NCBI RefSeq assembly: GCF_030704535.1 | Contig: NC_081821.1 | Span: 635,001 to 699,000, forward strand | Length of the DNA: 64,000 nt | Source: Vitis vinifera | Taxonomy: Eukaryota > Streptophyta > Magnoliopsida > Vitales > Vitaceae | Direction: 5' to 3' | Shown here: positions 50,306 through 63,489 of the stretch, in pieces | Layout of the letters: each line of letters begins with the position of its first letter | Numbering within the stretch: the first letter of the stretch is position 1 | Translations under genes and position numbers: made by a program | Notes under the pieces: model-generated | Database searches by the model: none | The model's input: only the letters and a program-made list of their open reading frames with translations | What the model was told of the DNA's origin: nothing

Positions 50306-50512
50306 TATAGTGGATTTTTTTAAACTATGTAATTGTATTTTAAAGTTATCAAAATTGATACTTGGAGAAGGCGATATAGTGGATTTCTCTTAATTATGCA
50401 GATGTATTTTAAAGTCATCAAGATCGATACCTAGAGAAAATGATATGATGGATTTCTCTTAATTATATAGATATATTTTAAAGTCATTGGGATCAATACT
50501 TACAAAAGACGA
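50306..50512. repeat. Three tandem copies of a 69-bp unit
   Basis: Copies at 50306-50374, 50375-50443 and 50444-50512 are all exactly 69 bp. Each begins TAT(A/G)(G/T)TGGATTT, has TATTTTAAAGT(T/C)AT in the middle, and then GAT(A/C)(G/A)ATAC-T plus an A/G-rich end. Copies 2 and 3 are closer to each other than either is to copy 1. It is AT-rich and non-coding. Confidence 0.8.
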
Positions 50513-51016
50513 TATTTACAAGAAAAAGAGTAAGTGATTATAAATGATTATAGCTTTACTAGGACGCTTGAAGATCACATGGGTGGACATTGATAAGTTT
50601 GTCACAACTAGTACTTGCCACTACTAGTCCTTGGCACCCAAAAATGAATTGGGGGTGGGAACCATACAAACATATTCCCAATTACGGGGGAGGGCCAAAG
50701 TTTTTAGAAAAGGATGTGGTCCGCAGTGATGGGAATGAAGAAAATTTAAACAGCATAGGATCATATGTTGACATTTAAGCATGCATTGAACGGCAAAAAC
50801 GAAAACGTTCACCTTGGTTAATTCCGTGAAAGGTCATTTCTTGCTCTTTTCTGGTATTCAGGAAGCTCCTCCAGTGCTTGATGGTGCGAGAATTACAGGT
50901 CAATGAGCTCTTCCCTTCTACACTCAGATTCAGTGCAAAATGAGAGTGCGTGCTCTCTTTCAGCCAAAGGAGGAAGGAGCAGGGAGCCAGCCCGCAGAAA
51001 AAAGCCCCCTTTTTAT

Positions 51017-51021
<5 letters not shown>

Positions 51022-51068
<47 letters not shown>
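51022..51068. repeat. (TA)n microsatellite, about 47 bp
   Basis: An uninterrupted TA dinucleotide run of about 23 units, followed by CACACA. It explains the tyrosine-isoleucine alternating ORFs on both strands here, which are not genes. Confidence 0.95.
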
Positions 51069-51071
<3 letters not shown>

Positions 51072-52089
51072 ACACATTATTTGGACCACCACTTGACTTA
51101 ATGGGCCAGTCAAGTGAAATAGGTTGAGCCCATAAAAAATCAAGTAACAATATGTGTCCAATCCCATTATGGACCACAATGTAAAAATAAATAACACTCA
51201 TTTATGACATTATTAAATTAATTATGTAATTCCACACATAAAAATTCCAACAGGGAACATTTGTCAATTTATTCAAGGAGATACACATACATATATATAT
51301 ATATTTACTAATCTCATACACACACGTACTGCTTCCTAGGTGAATGGGCAGTGAGCCCCCCCTCAAGACTTTTGTCATGGCAGGCCATGGTTAGGAAGCC
51401 AGACAATTCACCATAATGGTCAACGATAGAGGTCATGTGTGTGAGTGGTTGTTGAGGTCTTTGTGTGGAAGTGCTTATCATGGCCCTGGCTCTCTGATTG
51501 GCGAATAAGGACTTGGCTCTATAAATTTCTCATTCAACAGTACAAATCAGAGTCTTGGTCTTCCAATGAGGATTAGGGAACAAAAGCACTTAAGTGGCTC
51601 AACTGTCCCTTTCTTTTTCCATTAAGATAAGTGCTTTTCTGTAAGCAGCTGTTGAAGCTATTCAGTAAAAGCGTAGGCCATTTTTTCTGTTCTCCATAAA
51701 GCATGAAGAAGAATTAAACTGATTTGTCAAACTATGAGTAGGGGCTAGGTTTCCATATTTGTTAAATTGTAGTATTGGGCCACACACACTGTTCCCCCCA
51801 TTATACTATTATTAGGTTGGCAAGCAACCTTCTCAAGAGTTATACTTATTCCTCTTGCTTTAACAACCACACAAAGACATTTCCACCCATGTGTGATGTG
51901 TGAGCCTTTTGGAAACTTTAATTTCAACTATATCATGGGTCTTCCTACAGTGTAGAAAATCCATTTTTCAATAAATGCTGAAATCCTCCTTTCATTAAAT
52001 AAGAAAAACCTTTTTCCTTTTTACTTTGAAAATGGTTTCATTGCTTTATATGTAAGCCCAATTTTTTTTTATATTTGATGTAGGAGTAA

Positions 52090-52690
52090 AAGGTACGATT
52101 TTAAATTTCAATACAAACCCTCTGAAAAACTAGTTCGATCAAGGGAATTCATGGATACCAATTAGCAAGTTGAGATATAGACGTCGCCTGAAAAATTAAT
52201 CTTAAAAAATAGTATATGATAAGTTAGATCATCGACACTCCTTGAAGATAAATCTTAAAAATAATTTGCAATAGGTTGAATAGTAAAAAAGTATGATCTT
52301 TTATGAGGAGAGCTCTCCACATTTTGATTTTAAATTTAAACACAAACCCCTTGAAAAACTAGTCTAATATAGGGAATCAAAGATGCCAAATAGCAAGTCT
52401 GGGTGCAAACACCGCCTAAAAAAGTGAATTCTAGCAAGTAGTATATGGCATCAGTAACACTACTTGAAAACAAATCATAAAAATAGCATATAATATGTCG
52501 GAGTAGTAGAAAAGCATAACCTTTTACCATGAGAGCTCTCCACATTTTGAGTTTAAATCTAAAGATAAATCTCCTTGAAGACTAGTTTGATCAAGGGAAT
52601 CCAAAGATATCAAAATGTAGGTCAAGGTGTAGACACCACCTAAAGAAATGAATCCTAAAAAATAACAAATAGCAAATTAGATCACAAATG
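52090..52690. repeat. Three tandem copies of a unit of about 226 bp
   Basis: Copies start near 52097, 52325 and 52549 (spacings 228 and 224 bp). Each has, in order, GA(T/G)TTTAAAT(T/C), ACAAACC or TAAATCT, GAA-ACTAGT, a GGGAAT block, AGCAAGT or AATGTAGGT, GACACCGCCT-like, and AATCTTA or AATCCTA. Copies 1 and 2 end in GAGAGCTCTCCACATTTTGA, which is palindromic at its core. The array is diverged and non-coding, and may be an old satellite fragment or part of a transposon. Confidence 0.75.
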
Positions 52691-55600
52691 ATACTTTATT
52701 CAACAGTTGGGATATACTCGTACACTTGAAAAAAAACTTTAGATTTCAACTTCAATATCATACTTATTAGCTGTCATAACATTTTCTTTATATTATTTGA
52801 ACTAGCAATACTTTTTTCTACGTCGGTGGGATGAGCAAATCATGGGGAAATTTTAAAGACCTAGTGATGATATGAGGTTTAAAAAAATGGGGTGACATAT
52901 GGATGGTGTTTTCTGGTATACTTAATCTTGAAAACCATCAAGCGTGGCCCATGATTCAGTGAAGGGATGGAGTCTTTTGTGTAGGGTACAAGGAAGCGTA
53001 TGGTGTATTATTCAAAATAAATTTGTTAGTGAATTATATTATGTAGGTGAAGCCCCTCAACCACCAAGAAGGGGGAGAGCGTGGTGTGTTTGTCTTGAAG
53101 TATATATACATTACATGGAGGAAAAGCAACATAAGGTGTACTTGTATGTATTAGACTATGGACCTCTTTATTGATAATGGTTTTGTCTCCATCACAATGG
53201 GCTCCTTCCCTCCTTCACGTCTCTAACAAACCAATTATATGGCTTCATCTTTTTCCATCAAAATATGCAACCTCCTCCCCTGTATAGAGAGCAAAAAGCC
53301 AAACCCAAGAACCCTAAAGCACAAAAGCTTTCATATTAGATTGGTTTCGATTTTGGATCTTGATGCCTTGTGTAGGGCAATTTCTTGTTTTCGGTTTTAA
53401 TTGAAGCAAGAAATTGAAATTTAAAAACATAATTAATAGAGTTCATTTGAGATTTAATTATACTTAAAACGCTCTTATTTGCAATGCTTTGTTTACGGGT
53501 TTTTATTAAAAAAGCTTTTAAAGAAAATTATTTTATATTTGAATATTTAAAGAAAAACTTTATTAGTATTTTTTATGATGTGTTATTTATATAAAATAAA
53601 ATAAAATAAAATTGGAGCATCATGCATCGAGTGATTATGTGAGATAATTCTCTTCTCTTCAAAATGTAATTTTCAAGAATAAAAAGTAATTTTTAAAAAA
53701 TTCTAGATAATTTATTCGTATTTTTTTTTAAAAAATTATAAAATATTTATTTCAAATTTGAATACACTTTCTATTTTTTATTTTTAAAATTAAAAAATAG
53801 TAACAAATTTACATAAAAATATAACCTCTTCTACAAAAATATAGATTTATCTTATATTTTTAATAATCACCTTTAAAATTTTTTAAATTTGAGGTAATAA
53901 AAATTCTTTGATATCTCAAATTTTTAAAATAAATTTTAAAGCCATTACATTTTCACTGCAGAAATTTTTTTTTGATATCATAATGTTTTTAAACAATTTT
54001 TAAAATTATTATTTTTTAAATATAAGTCTTTAAGAATTCTTATATATTATATAAATTATATAAAAAAAAAAGGGGAAATTAAAGTGTATGAGTGTATCCA
54101 AACCAATACTTTATTTTTATATATATAAAAAAAAATTACAAAGCATTAGAAAGTGCTTTTAATCCCAAAAAACCTCCAATGAGTTCTTAATTAAAAAAGT
54201 ATATAAACTCTTATTAAATGTGAATGGCTAAGATTGTATATTTGTAGGAGAAGGGAGTGACATGTGGATGATTAATGTAAGATCGAAATGTGAAATTAAA
54301 ACTTGGACTAGATGATTGAAAATAAAATTGGAGGTTTGACCAGGGGACACGTGACAATGAGAGGATGATTTGACCAAGAATGGGATAAATACATGATTGG
54401 TTTAATAAATTCAAATTTGAGGACTTCCATGTAAGCATATTTTCATTTTCTTAAGAATACAAGTAGACAGCTGTGTATTCACTATTCACCAACACAGGGG
54501 ATTGAAATCATTGAGTGTCACTCACTATTTTAAATTCACTTGGTTCAGATTTTTAAATTTTTTTTTCCAAAAATAAAAAATAAAATAAAATTCTCATAAG
54601 AGTCGCTTTCAAGTCAACTGAATTTGAGGAACCTTGTCCAGCACAATCAACTGTACCATAAGGAAACATTGATTTTTTTATTTTACATATATTTTTTTAT
54701 ATAATATAAATAAATGAGATAAAAATAAAAAATATACAGACATAGAAATTGCTGGAAGTACGGCGAGATCTGAATTTTCAATTTCAAATTCCATTTTTGG
54801 ACCACAAAATTGAAGTAGCTTTCATGAACTCTAAGAAAATAAATATTTAGCAGTCAACAAAAAGCGTGGGAAATTAATGTAGGGTGGGCACCCTAATGTT
54901 ATAGGGTAGAAATTTCCCAAAGTCTTGCATGACGATCCTCATTTAAAGCCCTTACCCCCCCACCCACCCACACAGAATTGAGGGCCCCATTACCTAACCC
55001 ATGCCCCAAACGTGCAACCCAAAGGACCTTAATCTAATCCTCTAAAGTCTATGCCCCATTATTATTATTATTATTATGATTAAAAAAAATATCTAACTGT
55101 CCTCAAACCCTTTTACATCGCTCATTAATAATTAATTAATTAAAATGAATGTGTATTTTTGTGGGTGACGTCATAAGACGCCATTGAGTGAAACGTTCCA
55201 TCCCACCTAACCGAGAGCCACGCAACCAGCGTGACACGATGTAACCAATCTTCTGGCAGTATGCGGTTAGCCCACGTGTCTGCGTAACTGAATTTGCGGC
55301 CACGTGGCGGGAAGTCTCTTTCATATGATTTGGAGGGTTTTTATTTTTTGCTTTCAGATCCGGGATAACGTTATATAATAACGTTTGAAATCCGGGGCGA
55401 GGAAACTGGAAAAGAAAGAGTTGGGACTTGGGAGTTGGGAGGAGATAATTATTTATTATGACTTATGAGGAGGATTAGCAAAAGAAGAAAATGTGATGAG
55501 AGAGAAAAATGGAGGGTTTGGTCTGGAGGTTAGGGGTCAGGGGAGGAGAGATTAGGAGATTGTCCAAATGCTGAGGAGAGAGGAGGCAGGGGAAGGCGTG

Positions 55601-58149
55601 AGCCCACATCTTCGATTAATGTCCGCTCTCAAGCGGACACTTGGTGGGTCCGCTTTCTTTTAAGTATTGGGGGGATTTGGCCTGATTTCTCGAGCCACTT
55701 CCCCCAATCCACCGACGCTATTCCCATTACTTTCTTATGCGCTCTCTCTTTTTTTTTATACATATTCTTTGCCGCTACCCTACCCTCCAGTCTCCATACA
55801 TGCCTCCTGTTTCTCCTTCTCCAACCTCCCTTTTCAATTCAAAGTTTGGTATCATTTATTTTTTCATTTTTCAATGCAAATGTCTTATTCATTCATGTAT
55901 CAACTTAATGCATTCACACATGACACATTTTGCTGGGAATATGATTAATTTATGTTTTTTTTTTTCATACAATATTAGTTGGTATGAGATGCTGAATAGT
56001 TTTAAAATTTTCAATCAATTTTTTAAAAATTCACTCGTAGAAAATATGAATCTATCTAAATTACAATAAATTTGTAAATATTTTGTCATATATATCTCAA
56101 GAGAAAAAGAAATATAATGGTTTTTATTAATTAATTAAAAAAATTATTATACTTTTTTTAATATAAAATCTTGTATTTTTAAAAGTGAATATTACAAATT
56201 GCATGTAAAAATATATCTAATGTAGATTGGAGTGAGAGGATATTTCGTCACATGCACTATGGTTGAGTCATGGGACATGTGAGCTGTTTGACAGAAAGAT
56301 ACCTCCATCCAAATAAAAAGATTTTGTAATTTTCTTTTTATTGGTACGACATATTTCAATTTTTGAAAGAGCTTTCAAGCTTTCTTTTTTATAGATATCA
56401 AAATAAAATTTGTGCAATTCTAATAAGGTTTTTTTTTTCTTTTTTTAAATAAACAATCATGCAACTCTTATACCAAATATTAATTAATTAATTTTTTATA
56501 TAATTTTATTCTTCCATTCACAAATATTTATTTTAAGAAATTTGAGAAACACGTGTTTTGAAAAGTCAATCATGTTTATGGTGTTGGATACCAAAATTAG
56601 GATCGGTGAATCCAAATCTTTGAACCAATCTTGATTAACTCTTTCAGAAAGTAAAGTATCATCCATTATTCGCATATTAATTATTAATTAATATATAAAA
56701 GAGAATAAAGTTTCTACTTTAAAGGGTCAAATACTTATCTTGGATATATTTTTTAATTAAATAAATTATCTTTGGTAGAGAATAATACATTGCAAATCTA
56801 GATTAAATATACAAACCACTAAAATGTTTTTATTTGAAATTATTAGCTCAATATTAATTGCAAATGTTTTATAATTAATTTTCTAATTGTGGTGGATGCA
56901 TAAAGGGAAGCACAAGGTGTGAGAGAATGGTGGTGGTGGGAGACCATCAGAATTTCAAAATAAAAACGGTTGGAAAAATAAAAAAAGAAAAAGAAATTAA
57001 AAAAATGAGAAAAAAGGAAAAAAATAATGAAAATATATTGGTGGGACAAAGATTCCACAATTTGTTGCTTTAGACCATACACAACTGCAATTAGACAATG
57101 CAGGTTGGACCCACCACGGCCCCACCCTCTTCTTCTCCCTTACAGTCTTACTTCATCTACGCTTCCCACACCTACACGTGACTTCCCCACGTCATTCTCT
57201 CTCCCTCTTTTTCTCCTCATTTTCTCTCCTCCATCACCATCGTCTTCTTTTTCCCTGACCTATTACAAAAAAAAAAAAATCAACCAAGAATATGATTTGT
57301 TTTAATTTGCTTTTTAAATGTTAGACTAAAAAGAAGATGATGGTGATGATGGAATATTACGTATATTATATAATTTTTTATAAATATTTATCATATTACT
57401 ATTGTAATAAAAGCTTTAGAAAATTTAAAATCTATTCTAAAAAATTAATTTTATTAGAAATTTGTTAAATAGAATTTTTGAATTAAAAAATAAAAAATAA
57501 TTTTAAAAACGGTTTCAAACATGTAATATTTTTTTATTTTGGATATGTACCTGATGGCACGTCTCCTAAATATTATTCAAATAAACTTTCTTAAAATGAT
57601 TAAATAAATATAGCACAACACGTGTCGCTTAAAATGATTGATTGAGACATCCGCCCAATGCTTTCCCTCGGTCAAATGAGAGCTAAGTTGAATTTATCAG
57701 AACCATATTCTCGCGATAAATTGGTGGACGATAACAGCTGTTTGTAATTGTGGCCTCTGGGTATCGTACCGCCCCAGCGCACCAAAGGCGCTACTCAAAA
57801 ACGTACACCAATATTAATTAAAAATAAAATAAAATAAATAAAGTAACCATGGTTAAGAGTAGAGTAGAGTAGAGTTAAGGTTAACCCAACACCACCCCCT
57901 CACAGCCATCCAACCCTGCCAGTTAATAGCACGACAAAGCCACTTCCCCATAAAAACACAGCAACTTTCCACTAACGTCAAGACAAACGCCGTCCACTGC
58001 TCAACCAGTGCTGGGTAGACACGTGCTCACGCCGTTTCTACTCTAGCCGCCTTTATTTCCATTTCACTAGGGTGGGCAACTGGGAGTGGCCGGTGAGAAA
58101 GAGGAGGGTGACCGAGAGTTCCAGGTGGCGAAGGCTGGTTAGAAATTGA

Positions 58150-58521
58150 CCGCGGTTGAAATGATTGCAGGCTGTTTTGACCCCTGTGATTAGTCGGGAG
58201 GGAGACGAAGGGAGGACTGCGTACGATTGGTGTGGCAGCAGCAGCAGCTTCAATCCTTTTGGGCTGAGACGGACCCTGCATCCATTGCGGCAGACGACAG
58301 TGCATGCATGCTTAAATCGACGCAATTGGTTTCTGATTCAGGCGCAGTATAGTCATTTCCACGGGTTTCTTTTGCTGAATTGGTTGTGGTTTTTGAGGAG
58401 AAGGTTGGTGGTGGAGAAGTGAAGGTTTTGTGTTAGGAGTTTGGGGGGTTAGGGTTTGTGTTGAGGCCAGAATCGGGTTGTGAAGCGTGGGATGAGAGAT
58501 CTGAGCTGATACCAGCTCGAA
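58150..58521 (+). promoter_or_regulatory. ARF2 leader with several upstream ORFs
   Basis: In the likely 5' leader I see several upstream start codons. One at 58165 opens an 85-codon frame ending at 58422. One at 58492 opens a five-codon frame (MRDLS) ending at 58509, only 12 nt before the main ATG. Others are very short. The transcription start is not visible, so which of these are in the mRNA is an inference. Confidence 0.45.
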
Positions 58522-60259
58522 ATGGCGTCGTCGGAGGTCTCGATAAAGGGGAATTGCGGGCACGGAAGGGGAGAGAGCTTCACGTCGGGGTACAGCGAGC
58601 CTAACGATGGTGGAGTGTCGAGGAGCGTTGCGGAAGGGCAGAAAGGTCATTCCAGTGTTTCCGGTGCCGGAAAAGGTAATTCGTCTGCATCTCCGGCGGA
58701 TTTCGACCGATGATCTGGTTGTGATTGTTGTTTTTTTTTTGCCTGTAGATTTTGAAACCGCGCTTTATACGGAGCTATGGCATGCTTGTGCCGGCCCTCT
58801 GGTGACTGTGCCTCGTGAGCGAGAGCGAGTTTTCTATTTCCCTCAGGGGCACATCGAGCAGGTGAGTCCGTTCTTAGCATCCATTTTCAGGGTCTTTTGC
58901 TCTTAGACATGAAGTTCCATATCATTTTTTTTGTTTGCATTTATTATTCTTATTTTTCATTTTATTCATGTTTATTTCCATTTCTGCTGAACTTATATTC
59001 TTCAAAAATGGATTAGCACTTAAAGGTTGCTGGCTTTTGCCATTAATGACCATTTTCGAGGGTTTCTTCTCTACAGATTTGAGATTATCTCTAGTTTTTT
59101 GTTTTTCCATTTTTGATTCTTTGTGTTTCCTTATTTGCGTTCCAAGCTCGGCCTAATTTAATGGAAGTGTAGAGGGTTTAGTGGGTTTTAGGGCTTTTGG
59201 TTGGGTTTTTTTGCGTTGCTTTTGTTTCTCCGTTTGTTTGAACCTGTATTCATTTTCAAACTAGGTTGAGGCATCGACCAATCAGGTGTCGGACCAGCAG
59301 ATGCCAGTTTATGATCTTCCATCCAAGATCCTTTGTCGGGTGATCAACGTCCAATTGAAGGTGTTGTGTTTGACCCACAAGAGCGATGATTTAGGGTTTT
59401 AAAGTTCATGGGTTTCCCCACTTGCTAATGCCGATTTATTTTAATTATTATTTAATACAGGCTGAACCAGACACTGATGAGGTGTTTGCGCAAGTTACTT
59501 TGCTTCCTGAGCCAAACGTGAGTTTTTCGATTGCAAGGCTGTTTGGTTTTAGAGTTAATGGAACCCTAACAATGTGATTTGCTTGCAGCAAGACGAGACC
59601 GCACAAGAGAAGGAACCTCTGCCACCGCCTCCACCGAGGTTCCATGTGCATTCATTCTGCAAGACCTTGACAGCCTCTGATACAAGCACCCATGGAGGAT
59701 TTTCAGTGCTGAGGCGCCATGCAGATGAATGCCTTCCACAACTGGTTAGGGTCCATAAGCTCATATCCAGAATACCTGTTTATTTGCATTTTGAAGCTAG
59801 GTTACTAAGTGGTTCTCTTGTTGGTTAACAGGACATGTCCCGGCAGCCTCCAACACAGGAGTTGGTTGCCAAGGATTTGCATGGAAATGAGTGGCGTTTC
59901 CGGCATATCTTTAGGGGTATTGGTTTACTTTTTATTTTTTATTTTTATTTTTTATAAATTTATTTTATTCAGCTATTTTTGGGCGTGCATGTGTAATAAT
60001 TGGACATCAATATAGGAAATGCATCACCTTATGGTCATAGCCTGTAATTATCTCTTCCAGTTCATGCTTACCTGTGAATTGGTTTTGCATGATTAAGATG
60101 CCACAAATTGGGTTGATGTCTGGTTGAAAGCATTAATGTTACCCACACCATTTTAATCTTTTTACTTGTTTGCATGGTAAGCCACATGTTTTCAACTAGC
60201 ATGATGTTTTATTGTCCTCATCTACCTTAACCCACATGGTTCCTTATTTGGTGATGCTG

Positions 60260-60295
<36 letters not shown>

Positions 60296-63200
60296 ATTGT
60301 TTGGTTTATCTGATCATTGGAGTGCCAGGTCAACCTCGGAGGCACTTACTTCAAAGTGGTTGGAGCGTCTTTGTTAGCTCCAAAAGGCTTGTTGCCGGGG
60401 ATGCCTTTATATTTCTCAGGTCCCTTTCTCTTTAATGTTCATCAGATTTGATGTGCCCACTAATTTTAATTCACATCTGAAATTGGAATCCCTTGAAACT
60501 TCCAGGGGTGAGAATGGAGAACTTCGTGTTGGAGTGAGGCGTGCTATGAGGCAACAGGGCAATGTTCCATCATCGGTTATATCTAGTCACAGCATGCATC
60601 TTGGTGTCCTTGCAACAGCATGGCATGCCAAATCAACTGGAACCATGTTCACTGTTTATTACAAACCTAGGTGTGTAATGTGTTATATGTATTTGCTGTA
60701 TTAGTTCAAATTTTTTGGTTAAATGGTTAGAATTGTTTATGTGATTTAATTCATGATGATGCAAGGTAAGAATGCTGGAAAATCACTCTTTTAATGTGGG
60801 ATTGAAGGTGAAGTGTGTCATAATTTCTTGAGGAGGGAATGCCGACAAACCTTTGGACGTTGTTATAGTCAAAATCCTAAATCATTACACATATCAAACT
60901 GCAATCCATACATATACTATGTCCAAGCTAATTGACCTAATTCAAATTATCACATAATCTACTTTATTAGTGTTATAATACACCAATAATTATACAAACA
61001 TTAGATTGTTTTTATATCATCTGGGGTCGTGGCTACTTCTTAAACTTGATTGCATCCTGTTATTTATGATAGAGTGCCAGAGAAATTTACCTGCTTTATA
61101 GTAATATTTCCTTGTCACACCTCTTCTTGACCTAAGCCACAATTTAAATATTTGTTACAGGACAAGCCCTGCAGAGTTTATTGTTCCCTTTGATCAATAC
61201 ATGGAATCCGTCAAGAACAATTATTCAATAGGGATGAGGTTCAAAATGAGATTTGAAGGTGAAGAAGCTCCAGAGCAGAGGTATGGCGATTCTTTCACTG
61301 TGCTTGTTTGCTGGAATTATTGAATTTCTCTCCAGTTCTAGGTTTTCTGGCACCAAGTTGTTGCTTCATGGCACATCCTTAAAATCATCCCTTCAAAGGA
61401 ATTTGCTCATCTCACAGGTTTACGGGCACCATAGTTGGGATTGAAGATGCTGATCCCAAAAGGTGGCGAGATTCGAAGTGGAGATGTCTAAAGGTGGTGT
61501 TTTTATCTTTTTGAGATTCTGCATTAATGTTATTTAGCATGCTGAAGTGTACCATCTCATGTTTCTTTTAGGTGAGATGGGATGAAACTTCTACTATCCC
61601 ACGTCCAGATAGAGTTTCCCCCTGGAAAATAGAACCCGCTGTGACTCCACCTGCATTGAATCCCCTTCCAGTGCCCAGACCAAAAAGACCCCGATCAAAC
61701 ATGGTGCCTTCATCTCCTGATTCATCTGTCCTCACAAGGGAAGGTATTAAACTACCTGCCATATCACAGCATTATTCTAAATGTTTCTTTGTTAAGCTAC
61801 ATATGGCTAACAGACGTACACATTTTCTTTGTCTTGGTGATTTGCATAGGTTCATCTAAAGTAACTGTAGACCCTTCACCAGCAAGTGGCTTTTCAAGGG
61901 TCTTGCAAGGTCAAGAATTCTCGACCTTGAGAGGCACTTTTGCTGAGAGTAATGAATCAGACACTGCTGAAAAGTCTGTTGTGTGGCCTCCTTTGCTAGA
62001 TGATGAAAAGATTGATGTGGTTTCCACATCCCGAAGATTTGGATCAGACAACTGGATGCATTTAGTGAGACATGAACCAACTTGCACGGATCTACTATCT
62101 GGGTTTGGGGCTCGGACTGATTCCTCACATGGGTTCTCTTCATTTGTTGATCAAAATGATGTTGCTGCCAACACGATGAAAAAACATCTAGAACATGAAA
62201 GCAAGTTTAACTTGCTGGCAGGCCCATGGTCCATGATGCCTTCTGGCCTCTCTCTTAATTTGCTGGAGTCTAGCATTAAGGTACCTGTACAAGGCAGTGA
62301 CATGCCTTACCAAACACGGGGGGATGCTAGGTTTGGTGGGTTCAGTGAGTATCCCACACTACATGGTCATAGAGTTGAGCTACAGCAAGGAAACTGGTTG
62401 ATGCCTCCACCGGCTCAATCACATTTTGAGAATTTTGCTCATTCAAGAGAGCTAATGCCGAAACCTATTTTGGTTCAGAAGCAAGAGGCTGTGAAACCCA
62501 AGGATGGAAACTGCAAGCTCTTTGGCATTCCTCTAATTGGTAATCCTGTTATATCAGAACCAGCAATGTCATACAGAAGCATGACAAATGAGCCAGCAGG
62601 TCATTTACATCTTGCGCCTAGTGCATTTGATTCTGATCAAAAGTCTGAACAGTCAAAAGGTGCTAAATCAACCGATAATCCTCTGGCTGTTAGTGAGCAG
62701 GAGAAACCATGCCAAACTTCTCTCCCTCTTTCAAGAGATGTTCAGGGAAAAGTTCAGAGTGTTTCAACAAGGAGTTGCACCAAGGTTTGCATACATTCAT
62801 TGGATGGTTGTTGGTTTCTTAATAATGAGTATGAAATTTGGAAAATGCTTGCTGGATATAAGATTGTTCCACAAATTTGTTTCATTGCTGTCAGTTGCTT
62901 AATGAGTATAGGAAATTTGGTAAGAAATTCTCAACAAAAAAAACATGGTGTTTTCAGGTTCACAAGCAGGGAATTGCTCTTGGTAGATCTGTGGACCTTA
63001 CTAAATTCAACAACTATGATGAATTGATTGCTGAATTGGATCAGTTGTTCGAATTCGGGGGCGAGTTAATGGCTCCCAAGAAGAATTGGCTGATTGTGTA
63101 TACTGATGATGAGGGTGATATGATGCTTGTTGGAGATGATCCATGGCAGTAAGGATTCCTTTTATGTAAATTAATTCTGTGTTTGTATTTCATTTTCAAC

Positions 63201-63489
63201 TTTTACAAGTTGAATTTATATCTTTAATTGCCATCTGAGTCACTCATGCAGCTTTCTTCTCAGCCAAGGTTTATCATTAACTGAGCAATTTTGTATTTTT
63301 TTTCAAAATAGGGAATTTTGTGGCATGGTTCGGAAGATCTACATTTACACCAGAGAGGAGGTGCAAAGGATGAATCCAGGGACCTTAAATTCAAAGAATG
63401 ACGATAATCCATCAGTTGCAGAAGGCATGGATGCAAAAGAAGTGAAACGTCAGCCGGTTCCTTTGACATCAAACCTAGAGAATTGCTAG
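58522..63489 (+). CDS. ARF2: Auxin response factor 2 (ARF2-like repressor)
   Basis: Fourteen coding exons (58522-58675, 58749-58861, 59265-59360, 59461-59517, 59589-59744, 59832-59916, 60329-60419, 60506-60670, 61161-61280, 61418-61493, 61572-61743, 61850-62784, 62958-63148, 63312-63489) join in phase to 862 residues; Arabidopsis ARF2 has 859. It binds auxin response elements in nuclear DNA. The B3 DNA-binding domain is at about 157-265 ([28 protein letters not shown] to [23 protein letters not shown]). The ARF ancillary domain follows at about 285-370. The middle region has KRPRS, no Gln-rich activator, and an EAR-like LSLNL at 562-566, as expected of a repressor. The C-terminal PB1 domain is at about 741-825 ([22 protein letters not shown], with the acidic [16 protein letters not shown]), which mediates ARF and Aux/IAA contacts. 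A tasiR-ARF target site lies in exon 12. Confidence 0.96.
60260..60283 (+). repeat. T homopolymer in ARF2 intron 6
   Basis: An unbroken run of about 24 T lies in the intron between exons 6 and 7, about 45 bp before the acceptor. It is probably length-variable. Confidence 0.9.
61897..61917 (+). promoter_or_regulatory. tasiR-ARF (TAS3) small-RNA target site in ARF2 mRNA
   Basis: The 21 bases at 61897-61917 (core TCTTGCAAGGTCAAGAA) pair with the known tasiR-ARF from TAS3. I count one G:U wobble and one mismatch at the small RNA's 3' end. In frame they encode RVLQGQE (residues 445-451), the peptide seen at this place in ARF2, ARF3 and ARF4 relatives. Cleavage here would reduce ARF2 mRNA. Confidence 0.85.

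Larger units (their letters stand above)
48245..58000. other. Gene-free block with tandem repeats
   Basis: About 9.8 kb with no recognisable gene on either strand. It contains a repeated 274-bp unit (49676 onward), three 69-bp units (50306-50512), a TA microsatellite (51022-51068), three units of about 226 bp (52090-52690), and very AT-rich sequence at about 53400-54200 and 56000-57600. The right end (about 57900-58521) becomes GC-richer and is the promoter and leader side of ARF2. The ORFs here are short, have no domain, and several are made only of low-complexity DNA. Confidence 0.6.

Noticed and set aside
50903-51201. ORFs on both strands with a Tyr-Ile repeat
   Set aside because: They arise only from the TA microsatellite at 51022-51068.
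61789-61849. Extension of the long ARF2 reading frame upstream of exon 12 (412-codon ORF)
   Set aside because: The extra N-terminal residues are intron translation; the acceptor at 61848-61849 restores the conserved REGSSKV join.
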